A stretch of DNA of 19,348 bases from NCBI GenBank assembly GCA_002439605.1, contig DJOI01000013.1:1-19348 (forward strand), given 5' to 3'. Positions 7,822 through 15,907 of the stretch are shown piece after piece (positions within the stretch are counted from its first letter, which is position 1; the number at the start of each line of letters is the position of its first letter). Below the pieces are notes generated by a model. It was given only the letters and a program-made list of their open reading frames with translations, did no database searches and was not told the DNA's origin. The position numbers were made by a program, and so were the translations under genes. Origin of the DNA: Candidatus Segatella mututuai. Its GTDB lineage: Bacteria; Bacteroidota; Bacteroidia; Bacteroidales; Bacteroidaceae.

Positions 7822-8136
7822 ATGAGGAAAAACATACTTGTTCTTTTGTTTGCGTTAAGCTTATTGGCTGTTTTTCCACAGCGCATGAGCGCCGCAGCAA
7901 ATATTGAAATTATAGACAATGACTTCCAGAAAATAGCCATAACGGTAACAAATAGTGGGGTGTTGCATGTTATAGGAGCCAACGGCCTTGTGCTGCAGGT
8001 TTATAATGTGCTTGGTGTAAGAGTTGTTTCCATGAAGGTGGAAGGCAACGACAAGCGTATAGACTTGCCGTTGAAGTCTGGCTGTTACATTGTCAAGGTA
8101 GGCAATGTGGTACGCAAGATTTCTATCAACCGATAG
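7822..8136 (+). CDS. Small secreted protein made mostly of a Por-type (T9SS-like) C-terminal sorting domain
   Basis: The protein has 104 aa. The ATG at 7822 gives a Sec signal peptide (MRKN, a Leu/Phe core, cleavage near SAAA, about residue 26). From about residue 45 to the end it reads like the C-terminal sorting domain of type IX secretion substrates: LQVYNVLGVRVVSM, then DLPLKSGCYIVKVGNVVRKI. That gives the usual beta-strand, LxSGxYxVKV and basic strand order. In most proteins this domain follows a large cargo; here almost nothing precedes it. The function is unknown. The gene overlaps the next start codon by 32 nt and is likely co-transcribed with it. Confidence 0.75.
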   Translation: MRKNILVLLFALSLLAVFPQRMSAAANIEIIDNDFQKIAITVTNSGVLHVIGANGLVLQVYNVLGVRVVSMKVEGNDKRIDLPLKSGCYIVKVGNVVRKISINR

Positions 8137-9664
8137 GTTGTTTTTCCTGGCATTGTTATGGACAGTTGCTGCTTTTTCTCTCACTGGATGTCAGGAACAT
8201 GAGCCTAATTCCAACAGAGGGGTTACAGTAGAGTCGTTTAGGGAGTTTTCTAAGCCGGGGCAGACTATCAACTCGCATCATATACGTAATTTTATTGACA
8301 GTTTGATGGGGACAGACAAGGACTCTACGGTGGCAGATTACCATACCCGCAGCTATTATTTAAACGGTGGCAGGTTCTTGTGGATTGACCGCAAGGGTGT
8401 GGATAGTCGTGCTGATACTTTGCTTTATTGGCTAAGGAGAGTGGGCGAGATGGGGTTCTCTACACGCAGCTTTTGTGTGGAAAACGTGGAGCAAGACCTT
8501 CATTCTGTTCGTGTGCTTCAGCTCGACAACACGCATCATGGCAATGTCAATGCCGTATTGGCGCGATTGGAATACCAACTCACCAAGGCATACTTTCGTT
8601 ATGTGGCAGGTCAGCGCTTTGGCTTCACGAACCCTTCTTATCTCTTGAATCGTATTGATATGATGGAGCCAAGTCGCTACGATTCGGTACAGCATCCTGT
8701 GTGCTATCGCGTTCTCTTCGACATTCCTATAGAGCATGCCAGTCGTGACTTCTTCCTAACGGCTATTAGGAAGGTGGAAATCGACTCGTTGGGAGCATTT
8801 CTTTCTGCGGTGCAGCCACGCTGTGAGTTCTTTCATGCTTTGCAGAAACGTCTGACTGGGGCGCAGAGCGACAAGAACCTGCGTGCAAAGATACTCTGCA
8901 ACATGGAACGGTGTCGATGGAGGGAGAAAGATCCTATGCAGAACCACAGTAAGTTTGTTGTGATTAACCTTCCGTCGAAGCACCTTATGGCAATCAATCA
9001 TCGCGACACGCTTTCCATGCGCATAGGCTTTGGTAGTCTCAAGACCAAGACCCCGTTACTTACCAGCCGTATCAAGCGTATGGAGGTAAACCCACAATGG
9101 GTGATTCCTCGGAGCATCATCGACAACGATGTGGCTCATCATGCAGGCAACAGGCATTACTTCGATAGTCACAATTTTTATGTTGTCGACCGCAAGACAG
9201 GAAAATCTGTAGACTTCTCACAGGTCACATCCTCCATGTTGCGCAATCACGACTATTATGTGGTGCAACGAGGAGGCAAGGGCAATAGTTTGGGGCGGCT
9301 CATATTCCGGTTCGACAATGATTTTTCTGTTTTCTTGCACGACACCTCCAGCCGGAGTGTTTTTAAACGTGAAGACAGAAGTGTGTCTCATGGGTGTGTG
9401 AGGGTGGAGAAACCTTACGAACTTGGTGTGTTCCTGATGCACGAGAAGAACCAGCTACTTATGGATAAGTTGAAGTACTCGATGACAGCTGACTCTTTTG
9501 CCAACCGAAGGATGATAGTGAGGAATATCAAGATAGAGCCACAGGTGCCTCTCTATATCACCTATTTTACCCTTTATCCGATGGCTGGCGGACTCATGGC
9601 AGAGTATGCCGATGTTTATGGCTTTGACAGGGTAATATACTCAGCGCTGCGCCCTTACTTATGA
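8105..9664 (+). CDS. L,D-transpeptidase (YkuD) lipoprotein, YcbB-like
   Basis: The protein has 519 aa and is predicted to form 3-3 cross-links or related bonds in peptidoglycan, acting in the periplasm. The N-terminus has a lipobox, LTGC with Cys29, so it should be lipid-anchored. The C-terminal catalytic domain shows H412, then 15 residues, then S428-H429-G430-C431-V-R, the YkuD signature with nucleophile Cys431. The long region before it (about 60-270) is where YcbB-type enzymes keep a scaffold and substrate-binding domain. The ATG at 8105 lies inside the upstream gene; a TTG at 8138 would also keep the signal sequence. The stop overlaps the sigma-factor start by ATGA, which suggests translational coupling. 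Confidence 0.9.
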   Translation: MWYARFLSTDRLFFLALLWTVAAFSLTGCQEHEPNSNRGVTVESFREFSKPGQTINSHHIRNFIDSLMGTDKDSTVADYHTRSYYLNGGRFLWIDRKGVDSRADTLLYWLRRVGEMGFSTRSFCVENVEQDLHSVRVLQLDNTHHGNVNAVLARLEYQLTKAYFRYVAGQRFGFTNPSYLLNRIDMMEPSRYDSVQHPVCYRVLFDIPIEHASRDFFLTAIRKVEIDSLGAFLSAVQPRCEFFHALQKRLTGAQSDKNLRAKILCNMERCRWREKDPMQNHSKFVVINLPSKHLMAINHRDTLSMRIGFGSLKTKTPLLTSRIKRMEVNPQWVIPRSIIDNDVAHHAGNRHYFDSHNFYVVDRKTGKSVDFSQVTSSMLRNHDYYVVQRGGKGNSLGRLIFRFDNDFSVFLHDTSSRSVFKREDRSVSHGCVRVEKPYELGVFLMHEKNQLLMDKLKYSMTADSFANRRMIVRNIKIEPQVPLYITYFTLYPMAGGLMAEYADVYGFDRVIYSALRPYL

Positions 9665-10227
9665 TGATTAAAAGACAGAGGATGACTATAAGTGACAAGG
9701 ATATAACTGACATGATAGCAGAACCCCTCACCAGAAGTGCGGGGTTCGAGGCTCTTGTGCGTCAGTATAGTGAACCACTGTACTGGAAGATTCGTCGTAT
9801 TGTCATCTCTCACGAAGATGCCGATGATGTGCTGCAGAATACTTTCTTGAAGATATGGAAGAGTATTGGCACCTTTCAGGGAAAATCAACCCTTTCCACC
9901 TGGCTTTATCGTATCGCCATCAACGAAGCCTTGGATTTCCTTCGTCATCAACGCCAGTCTGCCATGTCGAGCGTCGATGATAACAAGAAAATGGCTAATC
10001 AACTCATGGCAGACGATTATTTTGATGGCGATCGCATGCAGGCATGGTTACAGGAGGCTGTGGCTCGGCTGCCCGAAGTACAGCGCACCGTATTTGTCAT
10101 GAAATACTTTGACGAGATGAAATATTCTGAGATAAGCGAAGTCTTGGGTACCAGCGAGGGAGCCCTCAAGGCGTCTTATCACCTGGCAGTGAAAAAAATA
10201 ACAGAATATTTGAAGCGATTTGATTAA
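9661..10227 (+). CDS. ECF-type RNA polymerase sigma factor
   Basis: The protein has 188 aa from 9661; ATGs at 9664 and 9682 are possible alternatives. Region 2 is at about residues 29-75, with the HEDADDVLQNTFLKIW core-binding and -10-recognition helix and then FQGKSTLSTWLYRIAINEALDFLR. Region 4 is at about 135-186 (LPEVQRTVFVMKYF, then YSEISEVLGTSEGALKASYHLAVKKI), a helix-turn-helix for the -35 element. There is no region 1 or 3, as expected for ECF factors. It overlaps the L,D-transpeptidase stop by 4 nt and is followed by a one-TM protein. It therefore probably responds to envelope signals. Confidence 0.94.
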   Translation: MMIKRQRMTISDKDITDMIAEPLTRSAGFEALVRQYSEPLYWKIRRIVISHEDADDVLQNTFLKIWKSIGTFQGKSTLSTWLYRIAINEALDFLRHQRQSAMSSVDDNKKMANQLMADDYFDGDRMQAWLQEAVARLPEVQRTVFVMKYFDEMKYSEISEVLGTSEGALKASYHLAVKKITEYLKRFD

Positions 10228-10277
10228 ACCAAATATTTTTATATTCGTCTATATATAAAAAATAAGTAGAAAAAATC

Positions 10278-10700
10278 ATGATAAAAGAAGAACAGATATT
10301 GAAATCCAAATATGGTACACAGAATTGCTTCCGTGTGCCTGATGGCTATTTTGATGAGCTTGCATTGCATGTCATGGCTTCTGTACCAGAGTCGCAGGCT
10401 GCTTTTGACTTGGAGCCAAAGTCTGTTTCACGGGGTGCTCGCATGGTTCGCATGTGGCATCGCGCAGCAGTACGCAAGGTGGCTGTTGTAGCTTGTGCGG
10501 TTCTGCTCTTAGGAGTCGCTACCATAGGTGTCAGCACATCGTTTTCCCTAAGTCAGGCAGGCAAGTCTGCTGTAAGTACAGGTTGGACTTCTTCGATGAT
10601 GCATTCTGAAGATAGTTCTTTTGATGAGGTTGCCGATTATACCATGCTCGACAATCAGGATATTTATGCCTCCTTATTGTCAGAGTCGGGAGGTTTTTAA
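10278..10700 (+). CDS. One-TM protein after the ECF sigma factor, putative anti-sigma factor
   Basis: The protein has 140 aa. The cytoplasmic N-terminal part (about 1-65) contains FRVPDGYFDELALHVMASVPE. Similar FxVPxGYFxxL segments are common in small Bacteroidetes proteins encoded directly after ECF sigma genes. One transmembrane helix is at about 68-86, followed by a short Ser-rich, acidic periplasmic tail. No zinc-binding HxxxCxxC motif is present, so it is not a classical ZAS anti-sigma. The anti-sigma role is inferred from position and topology. The gene starts 50 nt after the sigma stop. Confidence 0.7.
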   Translation: MIKEEQILKSKYGTQNCFRVPDGYFDELALHVMASVPESQAAFDLEPKSVSRGARMVRMWHRAAVRKVAVVACAVLLLGVATIGVSTSFSLSQAGKSAVSTGWTSSMMHSEDSSFDEVADYTMLDNQDIYASLLSESGGF

Positions 10701-10728
10701 TGTGGTGATTTTTATGAGTTGGAGCAAG

Positions 10729-11184
10729 ATGAAAACTAAGATGATATCCAAGATGCTAAGGAGAGGTTTTCTTATAGTCCTGCTGTTTGTATTTGGACTT
10801 TCTGCTGCCAATGCGCAACATAAGAGGCGTCCTCATTTTGACCCGAAGCGTTTTGAGGCAGAATTAGAGCAGTTTATCACCATCAACGCCTGCCTTACTC
10901 CAAGGGATGCTGCTAAGTTTTTCCCGGTTTACAGGCAGATGATGAAAAGGCAGCGTATGATATTTGATGAAATGCGACGTTTGCATCATATTGATACTCG
11001 CGACAACGCGACTTGCGCCAATGCCATACGTCGTCAGGATGAGTTGGACGTGGAAATAAAGCTGTTGCAACAGGACTACCATTCCCGTTTTATGCTTATC
11101 TTGCCAGCAGGAAAAGTAATGAGCATCATCAAGGCAGAGGAAAAATTCCATCGCCAGATGTTCAAGCGCATGCGTCCTAAATGA
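10729..11184 (+). CDS. Small exported Spy/CpxP-like protein of the sigma module
   Basis: The protein has 151 aa from 10729; the ATG at 10714 would add five residues. A signal peptide ends near SAANAQ (residue 30). The mature part is helical and rich in Arg, Lys and Met. It contains LTPRDAAKFFPVYRQMMKRQR (about 56-76), reminiscent of the LTxxQ-type repeat of Spy/CpxP periplasmic chaperones or sensors, but only one copy is clear. It closes the sigma module and is followed by a strong terminator. A periplasmic stress-sensing role is inferred from context. Confidence 0.65.
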   Translation: MKTKMISKMLRRGFLIVLLFVFGLSAANAQHKRRPHFDPKRFEAELEQFITINACLTPRDAAKFFPVYRQMMKRQRMIFDEMRRLHHIDTRDNATCANAIRRQDELDVEIKLLQQDYHSRFMLILPAGKVMSIIKAEEKFHRQMFKRMRPK

Positions 11185-11221
11185 TGCTTCTTTGTGAAGT
11201 TACTTGGTGCACCATATAGAG

Positions 11222-11267
11222 AAAAGGCTATGCCACAGGGTGACCTGTATGGTATAGCCTTTTTTTG
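11222..11267 (+). terminator. Terminator of the sigma-factor module
   Basis: AAAAGGCTAT (11222-11231) pairs with ATAGCCTTTT. The stem continues through GCCA/TGGT and CAGG/CCTG with a 2-nt bulge and a GTGA loop, and a run of T to 11266 follows. It separates the envelope module from aspS. Confidence 0.9.
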
Positions 11268-11295
11268 CTGAGATTAAAGTTTTCTTATTTAAAGT

Positions 11296-11326
11296 TTTGC
11301 TGTCTCAGAAATAAGTTATAACTTTG
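11296..11326 (+). promoter_or_regulatory. aspS promoter
   Basis: TTTG (11296-11299), 19 nt, then TAACTTTG (11319-11326) matches the Bacteroidetes -33/-7 arrangement. The aspS ATG lies 36 nt downstream after an AT-only leader. Confidence 0.75.
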
Positions 11327-11362
11327 CACAGCAGAACCGAAAATTATATAATATATATATTT

Positions 11363-13120
11363 ATGTATAGGACAAACACTTGTGGAGAGCTTCGACTCTC
11401 TGATGCCGGCAAGAAAGCAACTCTTGCTGGATGGGTACAGCGCACAAGGAAGATGGGTGGTATGACATTCGTTGACTTGCGCGACAGATATGGCATCACT
11501 CAGTTGGTTTTCAATGAGGCCGATGATAAGTCGTTATGTGATGCAGCCAACAAGTTGGGACGCGAATACTGCATTCAGGTAAAAGGAGTGGTAAGTGAGC
11601 GTCAGAGCAAGAATCCTAAGATTGAAACTGGCGACATCGAGATCTTAGTAAAAACTCTTGTGGTGCTCTCTGAGAGTGCTACGCCTCCTTTCACCATAGA
11701 GGACAATACTGATGGTGGTGATGATATTCGTATGAAATATCGTTATCTTGACTTGCGCCGTCCTGTTGTTCGCAAGAATTTGGAGTTGCGTCACAGGATG
11801 ACGATTCTTATACGTAACTTCCTTGACAATCATAATTTCATGGAGGTGGAGACACCTGTTCTGATTGGTAGTACACCTGAGGGTGCGCGAGATTTCGTCG
11901 TTCCTTCACGCATGAATCCTGGTCAGTTCTATGCTTTGCCTCAGAGTCCTCAGACACTGAAGCAACTCCTTATGGTGGCAGGTTTCGACCGTTACTTCCA
12001 AATAGCTAAGTGCTTTCGTGATGAGGATCTTCGTGCGGACCGACAGCCTGAGTTTACACAGATAGACTGTGAGATGAGTTTCGTGGATCAAGATGATGTC
12101 ATCAACCTCTTCGAGGAGATGGCTCGTCATCTCTTCCGCGAGATCCGTGGTATAGAGTTGCCCAAGCTTCAGCAGATGACCTGGGTCGAGGCTATGAAGC
12201 GTTTCGGCAGTGACAAGCCTGACTTACGCTTCGGCATGGAGTTTGTAGAGCTCAAGGAGGCATTTGCTGGTAAGGGTAGTTTTTCTGTCTTCGATGAGGC
12301 TGAGTATATCGGTGGTATCTGTGTGCCGGGCTGTGCCCACTATAGTCGTAAGCAGCTCGATGAGCTGGCCGATTTTGTAAAACGTCCACAGGTAGGAGCC
12401 AAGGGCTTGGTTTATATCAAATATAATGCCGATGGTACAGTGAAAAGCAGCGTCGACAAGTTCTATAAGCCAGAGGTGTTGGCTGAAATAAAGACAGTGA
12501 TGGGTGCTAAGGATGGCGATTTGGTGTTGATTCTTTGTGGCGACAATGCCAACAAGGTTCGCATTCAGCTTTGTACACTGCGTCTTGAGATGGGCGATCG
12601 CCTCGGTCTTCGCGATAAGAATGTATTTAAGTGCCTTTGGATTATAGACTTCCCTCTCTTTGAGTGGAGCGATGAGGAACAGCGTCTTATGGCTACTCAC
12701 CATCCATTCACCATGCCTAATCCTGATGACATCCCATTGCTGGATGAACATCCAGAGCAGGTACGTGCCAAGGCTTACGATTTCGTATGTAATGGTATTG
12801 AGGTGGGTGGCGGCTCACTTCGTATTCACGACACAAAGTTGCAGGAGAAAATGTTCGAAGTTCTCGGCTTCACTCCCGAACGTGCTGAGGCACAGTTTGG
12901 CTTCTTGATGAATGCCTTCAAGTATGGTGCACCACCTCACGCAGGTTTGGCATTTGGACTTGATCGCTTTGTTAGCATCCTGGCTGGCCTCGATAGTATT
13001 CGCGATTGCATTGCTTTCCCAAAGAACAATTCTGGCCGTGATGTGATGCTTGATGCACCTTCTTATCTCGACCAGAAACAACTCGATGAGTTACATATAA
13101 ATATTGGTGCTAAAGAGTAA
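11363..13120 (+). CDS. aspS: Aspartyl-tRNA synthetase (bacterial type)
   Basis: The protein has 585 aa and charges tRNA-Asp with aspartate. The N-terminal OB-fold anticodon-binding domain begins YRTNTCGELRLSDAG and includes GWVQRTRKMGGMTFVDLRDR. The class II catalytic core has motif 2 FRDEDLRADRQPEFTQID with Arg219 and motif 3 GLAFGLDRF with Arg535. The stretch between them has the length expected for the GAD insertion of bacterial AspRS. The total length matches the family. The start at 11363 was preferred over an upstream in-frame ATG at 11324, which lies inside the -7 promoter box. It has its own promoter and terminator. Confidence 0.97.
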   Translation: MYRTNTCGELRLSDAGKKATLAGWVQRTRKMGGMTFVDLRDRYGITQLVFNEADDKSLCDAANKLGREYCIQVKGVVSERQSKNPKIETGDIEILVKTLVVLSESATPPFTIEDNTDGGDDIRMKYRYLDLRRPVVRKNLELRHRMTILIRNFLDNHNFMEVETPVLIGSTPEGARDFVVPSRMNPGQFYALPQSPQTLKQLLMVAGFDRYFQIAKCFRDEDLRADRQPEFTQIDCEMSFVDQDDVINLFEEMARHLFREIRGIELPKLQQMTWVEAMKRFGSDKPDLRFGMEFVELKEAFAGKGSFSVFDEAEYIGGICVPGCAHYSRKQLDELADFVKRPQVGAKGLVYIKYNADGTVKSSVDKFYKPEVLAEIKTVMGAKDGDLVLILCGDNANKVRIQLCTLRLEMGDRLGLRDKNVFKCLWIIDFPLFEWSDEEQRLMATHHPFTMPNPDDIPLLDEHPEQVRAKAYDFVCNGIEVGGGSLRIHDTKLQEKMFEVLGFTPERAEAQFGFLMNAFKYGAPPHAGLAFGLDRFVSILAGLDSIRDCIAFPKNNSGRDVMLDAPSYLDQKQLDELHINIGAKE

Positions 13121-13142
13121 AAATTCTTTTAAAAAAATCTAT

Positions 13143-13189
13143 AAATGCCGCATTTGCTTGATATAAGTCAAGAAATGCGGTATTTTCTT
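13143..13189 (+). terminator. Terminator of aspS
   Basis: AAATGCCGCATTT (13143-13155) pairs with AAATGCGGTATTT (13173-13185), with one G-U pair. The stem is extended inside by CTTGA/TCAAG, and TTTTCTT follows. The first arm begins about 22 nt after the aspS stop. Confidence 0.9.
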
Positions 13190-13215
13190 AGAAAAATGAT
13201 AGATTTAGCTTTTAA

Positions 13216-13249
13216 ATTGGTATATAATCGAATAAAAATATTAAATTTG
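13216..13249 (+). promoter_or_regulatory. Promoter of the H1-tailed winged-helix gene
   Basis: TAAATTTG at 13242-13249 matches TAnnTTTG. ATTG at 13216-13219 lies 22 nt upstream, slightly more than ideal. It leaves a leader of about 50 nt before the ATG at 13305. Confidence 0.6.
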
Positions 13250-13304
13250 CAAAAAGTATGATTGAATACTCCAAAAGTGTGAGTTTAATTAAATTACTAA
13301 GGAC

Positions 13305-13610
13305 ATGGCAGAAAAGAAAACAACAAAGACAGCTGTGAAGAAGACAACTACTGCTACAGCTGCAAAGAAGGCTCCAGCAACCAGGAAGGCTACTGCAGCA
13401 AAGAAAGAAGTTCTTTACTTGAACGAGGAGAACGCAGGTTTCAAAGCCGGTGATGTTTACCAGGCCTTGGCAGCTGCAGGTAAGGCTCTCTCACTCACTG
13501 AGATTGCGAAATCTGCTAATATTACCTCAGAGGATGCAATCTTGGGTATTGGGTGGCTTCTGAAAGAAGGTAAAATTAGAAATGAGGACAACAAGTTGGT
13601 TCTCGCTTAA
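13305..13610 (+). CDS. Winged-helix (DUF2582-type) protein with histone-H1-like Lys/Ala tail
   Basis: The protein has 101 aa. Residues 1-35 are almost only Lys, Ala, Thr and Pro (AKKAPATRKATAAKK), like the disordered tails of H1-type DNA-compacting proteins. From about residue 40, NAGFKAGDVYQALAAAGKALSLTEIAKSANITSEDAILGIGWLLKEGKI follows the pattern of the short Bacteroidetes winged-helix domain (PF10771, DUF2582). The combination suggests a nucleoid-associated or general DNA-binding protein. It stands alone between a promoter and a terminator. The DNA-binding role is inferred; partner and target are unknown. Confidence 0.85.
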   Translation: MAEKKTTKTAVKKTTTATAAKKAPATRKATAAKKEVLYLNEENAGFKAGDVYQALAAAGKALSLTEIAKSANITSEDAILGIGWLLKEGKIRNEDNKLVLA

Positions 13611-13625
13611 ATAGGACACTTTACG

Positions 13626-13670
13626 AAGAGCCGCATCTCTATCAAGGATAGTTAGGTGCGGTTCTTTTAT
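13626..13670 (+). terminator. Terminator after the H1-tailed winged-helix gene
   Basis: AAGAGCCGCATCT (13626-13638) pairs with AGGTGCGGTTCTT (13654-13666), with two G-U pairs. CTATC/GATAG pair inside, and TTTAT follows. Confidence 0.85.
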
Positions 13671-13713
13671 CTTTATATCCGATTGATTTATTTTATATAT
13701 ATTATCCTTTTTT

Positions 13714-14058
13714 ATGAACTACGATTATGAGATTCTTGCTGTTCTTACAAGGGCAGGTGAGAAAGGACTCAAATTGGAACATATTGCACGGCACGTGTAC
13801 AATACCTGTAATTCCATGTTTACACCATTGAATTACAAGGATGTCTATGCCTATGTGTCGCAGTATTTGGCAAAGAGTGGCAAGAATCAGAGTTCATGTG
13901 TTCAGAAAACAGGATATGGTGTGTACCGTCTTAACTATGCTATGGCAGAGGCTCGACAGCTCATGTTGCAGTTTGGCAGTCATCCTGTACTGGAGGAATT
14001 GCCGAAGAAAATTTTTTCAGACTCTTCTCTCTCTCTCTTTGGAGATGATGATTTTTAG
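13714..14058 (+). CDS. Small conserved-type protein, possibly winged-helix (HARE-HTH-like)
   Basis: The protein has 114 aa. The order of helices in YEILAVLTRAGEKGLKLEHIARHVYN, then YKDVYAYVSQYLAKSG, then the strand YGVYRLN, resembles a small winged-helix domain of the HARE-HTH type. This is a fold impression rather than a family match. The C-terminus is acidic (FGDDDF), and the codons before it form a CT-repeat (about 14023-14040). It follows the neighbouring winged-helix gene's terminator by about 44 nt and no clear promoter box is seen. The function is unknown. Confidence 0.65.
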   Translation: MNYDYEILAVLTRAGEKGLKLEHIARHVYNTCNSMFTPLNYKDVYAYVSQYLAKSGKNQSSCVQKTGYGVYRLNYAMAEARQLMLQFGSHPVLEELPKKIFSDSSLSLFGDDDF

Positions 14059-14199
14059 GTGATGGGATGTTCTGTGAATTTAGCATTAATAGTCAGTTTT
14101 TTTGCGTTTGTAGTCTTTATCTTTTCGAAAAAATGCATAATTCCGGAAAGAACCAAGCAAGTTTTTTATTCTACAGGCTTATAATTCGGAAATTTTGTC

Positions 14200-14207
14200 T
14201 AAATTTG
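14200..14207 (+). promoter_or_regulatory. Putative -7 box of the phosphatase gene
   Basis: TAAATTTG fits TAnnTTTG, 30 nt before the ATG at 14238. The -33 region is not convincing. Two similar segments, ATAATTCCGGAAA (near 14137-14149) and ATAATTCGGAAAT (near 14181-14193), lie just upstream and could be an operator pair. Confidence 0.45.
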
Positions 14208-14237
14208 CAGCCGTTATTTAAATAAGAAACTATCAAT

Positions 14238-14720
14238 ATGAAATCGAGTAAGCATTCCGTACTTTTTATATGCTTGGGTAACATTTGTCGTTCGCCTGCC
14301 GCCGAAGGTATTATGAAAGCCAAGGTGAAGGAGAGGGGAATGGCTGGGCAGTTCTTTATAGATTCAGCAGCCATTGGCTCTTGGCACGTAGGTCAGTTGC
14401 CCGATATTCGTATGCGCCGTTGTGGCGCTGCCCATGGCTATTGCTTCGATAGTCATGCCCGGCAGTTTGCTAAGTCAGACTTTGCCAAGTTCGACTATAT
14501 TATAGTGATGGATAATGATAATTATCATGCTATCAAAAGCATGGCCTCTTCGGATGAAGAGCGCAAAAAGGTGGTTTGTATAGCCAATTATCTGCATCGG
14601 CATTGTGACTATACTGCCGTTCCTGATCCTTACTATGGTGATGAACCTGATTTTGAACTTGTCATCACCTTGCTGGAGGATGCTATCGAGGGACTGATAG
14701 AAGAGGTGGTAAAAAGATAG
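14238..14720 (+). CDS. Low-molecular-weight protein tyrosine phosphatase
   Basis: The protein has 160 aa and hydrolyses phosphotyrosine, often on exopolysaccharide-related tyrosine kinases, in the cytoplasm. The P-loop C12-LGNIC-R18-S is at the N-terminus and matches CX5RS. The general-acid loop DPYYG contains Asp130. Length and motif order are those of the family. No kinase gene is visible nearby, so the substrate is unknown. It is separated from the TerC-family gene by about 125 nt of AT-rich sequence without a recognisable terminator or promoter. Confidence 0.94.
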   Translation: MKSSKHSVLFICLGNICRSPAAEGIMKAKVKERGMAGQFFIDSAAIGSWHVGQLPDIRMRRCGAAHGYCFDSHARQFAKSDFAKFDYIIVMDNDNYHAIKSMASSDEERKKVVCIANYLHRHCDYTAVPDPYYGDEPDFELVITLLEDAIEGLIEEVVKR

Positions 14721-14845
14721 AAGAACCAAAAGGTTAAAAAGGCTTGTTACTGAGATTTTAAAGATAAAACGGATTATAATAATGGTATATGTAAAAGCAA
14801 GGTAATGCAATAAATAAGTACTAATAAAAATATAATAAGGTAAAA

Positions 14846-15829
14846 ATGCAAGAATTGTTGTTTTTAGGCGGATTCATCGTCTTTATCGTAGCAATACTGT
14901 TGGTGGATATGCTTGCCATCGACCGCAAGGCGCATGTTGTGTCTATCAAGGAGGCTGGAATATGGACCGCAGTATGGATTGTCTTGGCGTTGGGCTTTTC
15001 TGTTTTTCTATGGTTTCATGGCGACATGGTACATGGAATTCATAATTTTAACGACCTTCAGTCAGTAGCTATGCGCTATGCTTCTCATCTTCAACTGAAT
15101 CCGGATGATTTTGAGAGCAGTTTGCACCAGTATCGCAAATATATGACTATAGCCTATATTTCTGGTTATCTGATAGAGAAGACGTTGTCTGTAGATAACC
15201 TATTCGTGATGATGATGATTTTTACAGCATTTGGTGTCGACAAGAAACAATATCAGCATGTGCTCAACTGGGGCATCATGGGAGCCATAGTGCTTCGTTT
15301 TGTCTTTATCTTCTTGGGTGCTGCTATTATCAGTCGTTTCGATTGGGTGTTATTGGTCTTCGGTGTATTGCTTATGTACAGCGGTATCAAGATGTATCTT
15401 GACCGTAACAAGGAGGCGCATGTCGATACAGCCAATCATCCTGTGGTAAAGTTCTGCTCCAAGTATTTTCACTTAAAGCCTTTGGTAATCACGGTATTGG
15501 TGATAGAGTTCAGTGATTTAATTTTCGCTTTCGACAGCATTCCTGCTGTGTTCTCTGTATCGCTCGATCCTTATGTGGTATTCTTCTCTAACATTTTTGC
15601 CATTTTAGGTTTGCGTGCTATGTTCTTCCTCTTGGCAGCTGTTGCCGACAAGTTCAGGTATCTGAAGACAGGTGTTTGCTTCCTGCTGTTGTTTATTGGT
15701 TTGAAACTTCTTGTTCACGAATCTTTCGAGATAGATGCTGTGGCTTCGCTGCTCATCATCTTGGCTGTGATCGTGGTAAGCATAGGTGCTTCGTTGGTTA
15801 TTCCGCAAAAACAGAAGCAGAATGAATAG
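14846..15829 (+). CDS. TerC/Alx-family integral membrane protein (putative metal-ion exporter)
   Basis: The protein has 327 aa with about eight or nine hydrophobic segments, ending in the short polar tail QKQKQNE. Family motifs are clear: EKTLSVDNLFVMMM with E111 and D117, and EFSDLIFAFDSIPAVF with E221, D224 and D230. These acidic residues inside the membrane are typical of TerC. Proteins of this family (Alx, MeeF, YkoY) have been linked to manganese export, and others historically to tellurite resistance. No yybP-ykoY-like riboswitch was recognised in the 125 nt upstream. A hairpin terminator follows at 15908. Confidence 0.93.
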   Translation: MQELLFLGGFIVFIVAILLVDMLAIDRKAHVVSIKEAGIWTAVWIVLALGFSVFLWFHGDMVHGIHNFNDLQSVAMRYASHLQLNPDDFESSLHQYRKYMTIAYISGYLIEKTLSVDNLFVMMMIFTAFGVDKKQYQHVLNWGIMGAIVLRFVFIFLGAAIISRFDWVLLVFGVLLMYSGIKMYLDRNKEAHVDTANHPVVKFCSKYFHLKPLVITVLVIEFSDLIFAFDSIPAVFSVSLDPYVVFFSNIFAILGLRAMFFLLAAVADKFRYLKTGVCFLLLFIGLKLLVHESFEIDAVASLLIILAVIVVSIGASLVIPQKQKQNE

Positions 15830-15907
15830 ATGTTTGTGATGTTTTGCCGTCAAGGCTCTGCAAACAGAATGAAAGCCAAGGAAGTTACCCACCCGAAAGC
15901 AAGAGTG

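Noticed and set aside
14023..14040. CT-dinucleotide run as a phase-variable tract
   Set aside because: It is short and impure, near the end of the gene, where slippage would change only a few residues.
14721..14845. Possible manganese (yybP-ykoY) riboswitch before the TerC-family gene
   Set aside because: I looked for the paired stems and conserved loops of that riboswitch and found only AT-rich sequence without convincing helices.
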